Source: Sulfurimonas sp.
GTDB taxonomy: Bacteria > Campylobacterota > Campylobacteria > Campylobacterales > Sulfurimonadaceae
DNA: 15,752 nt
Assembly (NCBI GenBank): GCA_026988735.1
Contig: JALSKR010000127.1
Location: forward strand, 1-15,752
Direction: 5' to 3'
Position 1 is the first letter of the stretch; each line of letters begins with the position of its first letter. Under the pieces are notes generated by a model. The model saw only the letters and a list, made by a program, of their open reading frames with translations. It did not search any database and was not told the DNA's origin. Position numbers and translations under genes: made by a program. Shown one piece after another: positions 13,823 to 15,752 of this stretch.

Positions 13823-14941
13823 TTAGAGCTTCTTTGCCCAGCGCGCAAAAAAACGTGCCGGGATGATTCGCTCACTTATTTTTTCCCCATGCAAAATATG
13901 TTCTGTCAGTATTTTTGCCAGATAGGGTGCCAAAACAAACCCGTATCCGCCGCTTCCGTTTATCATCGTAAGATTCGGATAATAGACATACTTGGAAAAA
14001 TCAGGCTTCTTTACATGTAAAGAGCCTTTACATGTAAGCAGTGTTTCATTCGAGAGTACCAAAGAACCGATCATTGGCAGATAATCAAAAGAACCAGAAC
14101 GCAATCCTGTATAATCTTTGAGAACTTCTACATTTTCAAGTTGCATCGTTTTTGCAGCTTTTTCTAAGAGCTCAGCTCTGCCCTGCTCTATGTCATAAGG
14201 TTCTTTATTTTTTTCTGGATGATAATGGACATTATGCGTCGCACCGATAGCAAGTTTGCCATCATTGGATGGAGAAATAGAGACATACTGATGAACGGAA
14301 CAGGGATTTTGTGTTGCTGTTGTTATATCTATACGATGTCCCCAGACTCCACGAAGCTGAATGTAAGGCTCTTTTATCAGCATATCATAAGCACCTGTTG
14401 CCAAAACAATATTTTTGGCACTGTATGTTTCATTTATAACCCAATAATCATCATTATAGACAAGTGTATCCACTTTTTCTTTTACAAATTTAGCGCCACA
14501 GGACATATCATTGCATACTCGCTGGGCATCAACAACTCCCGCCTCAAGACAAATATTTTCTCTTTTTTTTGCTTCCTGGCTTAACTGTTTTTCTAAATTA
14601 GTCGGCACTTTTTTGAGCTTCAACGCTGTCTTTTGTTTATATACATGCAAGGCTTCATCATCTGCTTCATCTTTGCCAATATGAACGAGTGGTGCTTTTG
14701 TAAAGCATAAAGGGAAATTTTTATCATAAAAATCATAAGAGTAGACAAAGGCTTCATGGAGCAGTTCTTTAAGCTCTCCTGCCTTGGAAAACTTGGGAGA
14801 TATAAAAGCACCCGCCGCACCACTTCCACCGCTTGCAATGCCCTCTTTGTCAAAAAGAATGACACGCTTGCCTTCTTGAATGAATTCATACGCCACGCTG
14901 CAACCATTTATACCAGCCCCAATAACAGCTACATCATACAT
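13823..14941 (-). CDS. FAD-dependent oxidoreductase resembling the C-terminal domain of MnmC
   Basis: The 372-residue DAO-fold protein starts with the dinucleotide-binding motif VAVIGAGINGCSVAYEF (Gly8, Gly10, Gly13) and the ribose-binding acid in VILFDKE. It continues with SGGSGAAGAFISPKFSK (the GASG...P block), and near the end TGLRSGSFDYLPMIGS and INGSGGYGFVLAPYLAK. These last blocks and the SKAGELKELLHEAF region recall the oxidoreductase half of MnmC, which removes the carboxymethyl group of cmnm5(s2)U34 in tRNA. No methyltransferase half is attached or adjacent. Other DAO enzymes, such as glycine oxidase or D-amino-acid dehydrogenase, remain possible. The start is well supported: GGTGGA stands 6 nt before the ATG, and TATAAG slightly upstream could be a -10 box. 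Two TTTACATGTAA palindromes lie within it (14010 and 14027). Confidence 0.8.
   Translation of the reverse strand: MYDVAVIGAGINGCSVAYEFIQEGKRVILFDKEGIASGGSGAAGAFISPKFSKAGELKELLHEAFVYSYDFYDKNFPLCFTKAPLVHIGKDEADDEALHVYKQKTALKLKKVPTNLEKQLSQEAKKRENICLEAGVVDAQRVCNDMSCGAKFVKEKVDTLVYNDDYWVINETYSAKNIVLATGAYDMLIKEPYIQLRGVWGHRIDITTATQNPCSVHQYVSISPSNDGKLAIGATHNVHYHPEKNKEPYDIEQGRAELLEKAAKTMQLENVEVLKDYTGLRSGSFDYLPMIGSLVLSNETLLTCKGSLHVKKPDFSKYVYYPNLTMINGSGGYGFVLAPYLAKILTEHILHGEKISERIIPARFFARWAKKL
14010..14021. repeat. Iterated palindrome TTTACATGTAAA, copy 4
   Basis: Perfect 12-bp palindrome, extended to 14 bp with mismatched outer bases, within the FAD oxidoreductase gene and read as LHVK. Confidence 0.6.
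14027..14037. repeat. Iterated palindrome TTTACATGTAA, copy 5
   Basis: A second copy 17 nt from copy 4 in the same gene, but read in a different frame (LTCK instead of LHVK), so the peptide does not explain the repeat. Confidence 0.55.
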
Positions 14942-15035
14942 ACAAATCCACCAAAAAACTTATAATTTGCAGCCTACTTAAAAGCTTTTTCTGGGACTTT
15001 TCCTTTTTTATCAAAATATGCTCTTTGTAAATCAT

Positions 15036-15326
15036 TTAAGAAAGTCGTTCATTGATGTAAGAGGGATTGCTTCTAGTGTCCAAAACTGCATAAATATACA
15101 CTATTTCGTTATCATATTTATAATAAATTGCATATGGAAATCGCTTTGATAAAAGGCGATAGTAATTTTCAATTTTGATATGAACCCCACAGTATATTCG
15201 TAATGATTCTATATCTGAAAAGATTGTATTTAAAAAATACTTTCCTAATCCAGGTAATTGACACTCATAAAAGTCTGCACCATTAGAAATATCAATCTTC
15301 GCAGGAGTTAATATTTGTATATTCAT
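15036..15326 (-). CDS. ParE/RelE-superfamily toxin
   Basis: This 96-residue protein has the full pattern of a ParE-like toxin of a type II toxin-antitoxin system. Near the N-terminus are an Asp-rich start and DFYECQLPGLGKYFLNTIF (residues 18-36, the family's YYExQxPGLGxxF). Later come the paired block YYRLLSKRFPYAIYYKY and a final strand-and-turn region EIVYIYAVLDTRSNPSYINERL. ParE toxins poison DNA gyrase while RelE toxins cut ribosome-bound mRNA; this sequence sits on the ParE-like side, but the target cannot be settled here. The ATG follows the antitoxin stop directly with no gap (TAAATG), so synthesis is coupled. The toxin looks intact. Confidence 0.88.
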   Translation of the reverse strand: MNIQILTPAKIDISNGADFYECQLPGLGKYFLNTIFSDIESLRIYCGVHIKIENYYRLLSKRFPYAIYYKYDNEIVYIYAVLDTRSNPSYINERLS

Positions 15327-15545
15327 TTATGAGAATTTTTTTAATAATGCTTGTTTGACATCATCAAAGTTCTCAAATATTGCTTCACCACTTGCAATTT
15401 GCTTTTCTCTTTCATGTAAGACAGCTTTGTGCCACTGAGGTGTCAAAGATTCATCATTTATGTTTTTGCTCATATCTTCCCAGAGCTCTTCCATTGCCAT
15501 AAACTTTTGCGATGTCGTCATATTGTTAAGATTCAGTATTGACAT
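15327..15545 (-). CDS. Antitoxin, addiction-module component family (partner of the ParE-like toxin)
   Basis: This 72-residue protein fits the short addiction-module component family that regularly precedes ParE-like toxins. The sequence reads TTSQKFMAMEELWEDMSK (the family's EEL WEDL core), then TPQWHKAVLHEREKQIASGE (PxWHxxVLxxRxxxxxxGE) and a C-terminal FDDVKQALLKKFS. In the family the C-terminal part wraps the toxin. A strong Shine-Dalgarno AAGGAGG stands 5 nt before the ATG, much stronger than those of neighbouring genes; this favours antitoxin excess. Upstream the minus strand has TATGATAAAAT, a plausible -10 region. In such systems the promoter is usually autoregulated; no clear operator was identified here. 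Confidence 0.87.
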   Translation of the reverse strand: MSILNLNNMTTSQKFMAMEELWEDMSKNINDESLTPQWHKAVLHEREKQIASGEAIFENFDDVKQALLKKFS

Positions 15546-15640
15546 TTCAGCCTCCTTGTTCTTGATTTTCTATTTTATCATATAATTGAATATATTTTTC
15601 TTTTTTCCGTAGCAAGTTCGGATACAAGCACCCCAATCCA
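15546..15640. promoter_or_regulatory. Upstream region of the toxin-antitoxin operon
   Basis: The 95-nt gap holds the AAGGAGG ribosome-binding site, the minus-strand -10-like sequence TATGAT with adjacent AAAAT (about 15570-15582), and an AT-rich T-run (about 15593-15606). That run, read on the minus strand, is an A-run and gives no terminator for the upstream gene. No inverted repeat long enough to call an operator was found. Confidence 0.35.
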
Positions 15641-15751
15641 CTAAAAACTAAATTTCAAGAGTTGAGCAATAGAGTCATCTAAATCCCATCTATTGTTGAT
15701 GAGTTGTTCTTGAATAGATTTAGCACCATTAAGGTGCAATATATTAAGAAT
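15641..15751 (-). CDS. C-terminal end of an unidentified gene, cut by the window
   Basis: On the minus strand a frame enters from the window edge and ends at the TAG (15641-15643), giving 36 residues: ILNILHLNGAKSIQEQ followed by LINNRWDLDDSIAQLLKFSF. The composition and helical pattern look like real protein, but the length is too short to be certain and I cannot name it. It would lie upstream of, and in the same direction as, the toxin-antitoxin pair with a 95-nt gap. Confidence 0.4.
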   Translation of the reverse strand: MLNILHLNGAKSIQEQLINNRWDLDDSIAQLLKFSF

Positions 15752-15752
15752 A

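Overview
The window reads as an AT-rich chromosome segment of a Campylobacterota (epsilonproteobacterial) species, probably a free-living Sulfurimonas/Sulfurovum-type organism. I infer this from the protein sequences and from the block coaBC - uppS - prepilin peptidase - LptF/G-type permease - truA; as far as I remember, Campylobacter has a similar uppS-peptidase-permease-truA order. No database was consulted.

Layout. (1) 1-4252, plus strand: a tightly packed housekeeping operon whose genes abut or overlap by 1-4 nt. It covers coenzyme A synthesis (coaBC, 5' end cut by the window), the lipid carrier for the cell wall (uppS), prepilin processing, an LPS-transport-type permease and tRNA pseudouridylation (truA). 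(2) 9733-4249, minus strand: a complete tripartite efflux operon (TolC-like outer-membrane protein, membrane fusion protein, RND pump) that meets truA tail to tail with overlapping stop codons. No local regulator is present. (3) 9878-11165, plus strand: a translationally coupled pair, a NifU/IscU-like protein lacking the first scaffold cysteine and a ferritin-like protein with a probable diiron site. (4) 11166-11417: a gene-free stretch with two copies of a structured repeat. (5) 12928-11418, minus strand: a membrane-anchored alpha/beta hydrolase overlapping an elyC homologue. (6) 12929-13080: a divergent intergenic region with a third repeat copy. (7) 13081-13815: a protein I do not recognise. 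(8) 14941-13823, minus strand: a stand-alone FAD oxidoreductase resembling the C-terminal half of MnmC. (9) 15545-15036, minus strand: a ParE-type toxin-antitoxin pair. (10) 15751-15641, minus strand: the tail of an unknown gene.

The most interesting non-coding signal is a family of three ~71-74 nt elements (11181-11295, 11339-11409, 12970-13043). Each is closed by a CGGAA...TTCCG-type outer stem and contains three internal hairpins. Stem sequences differ between copies while the pairing is kept, which is covariation, so the folded shape seems to be what is conserved. One copy carries a 44-nt insertion inside its first hairpin. A second DNA-level signal is a palindrome, TTTACATGTAA(A), present five times, always inside genes and in two different reading frames; it resembles a HIP1-type highly iterated palindrome. 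Among proteins, the Cys-depleted NifU-like/ferritin-like pair is the best candidate for an undescribed iron-handling system.
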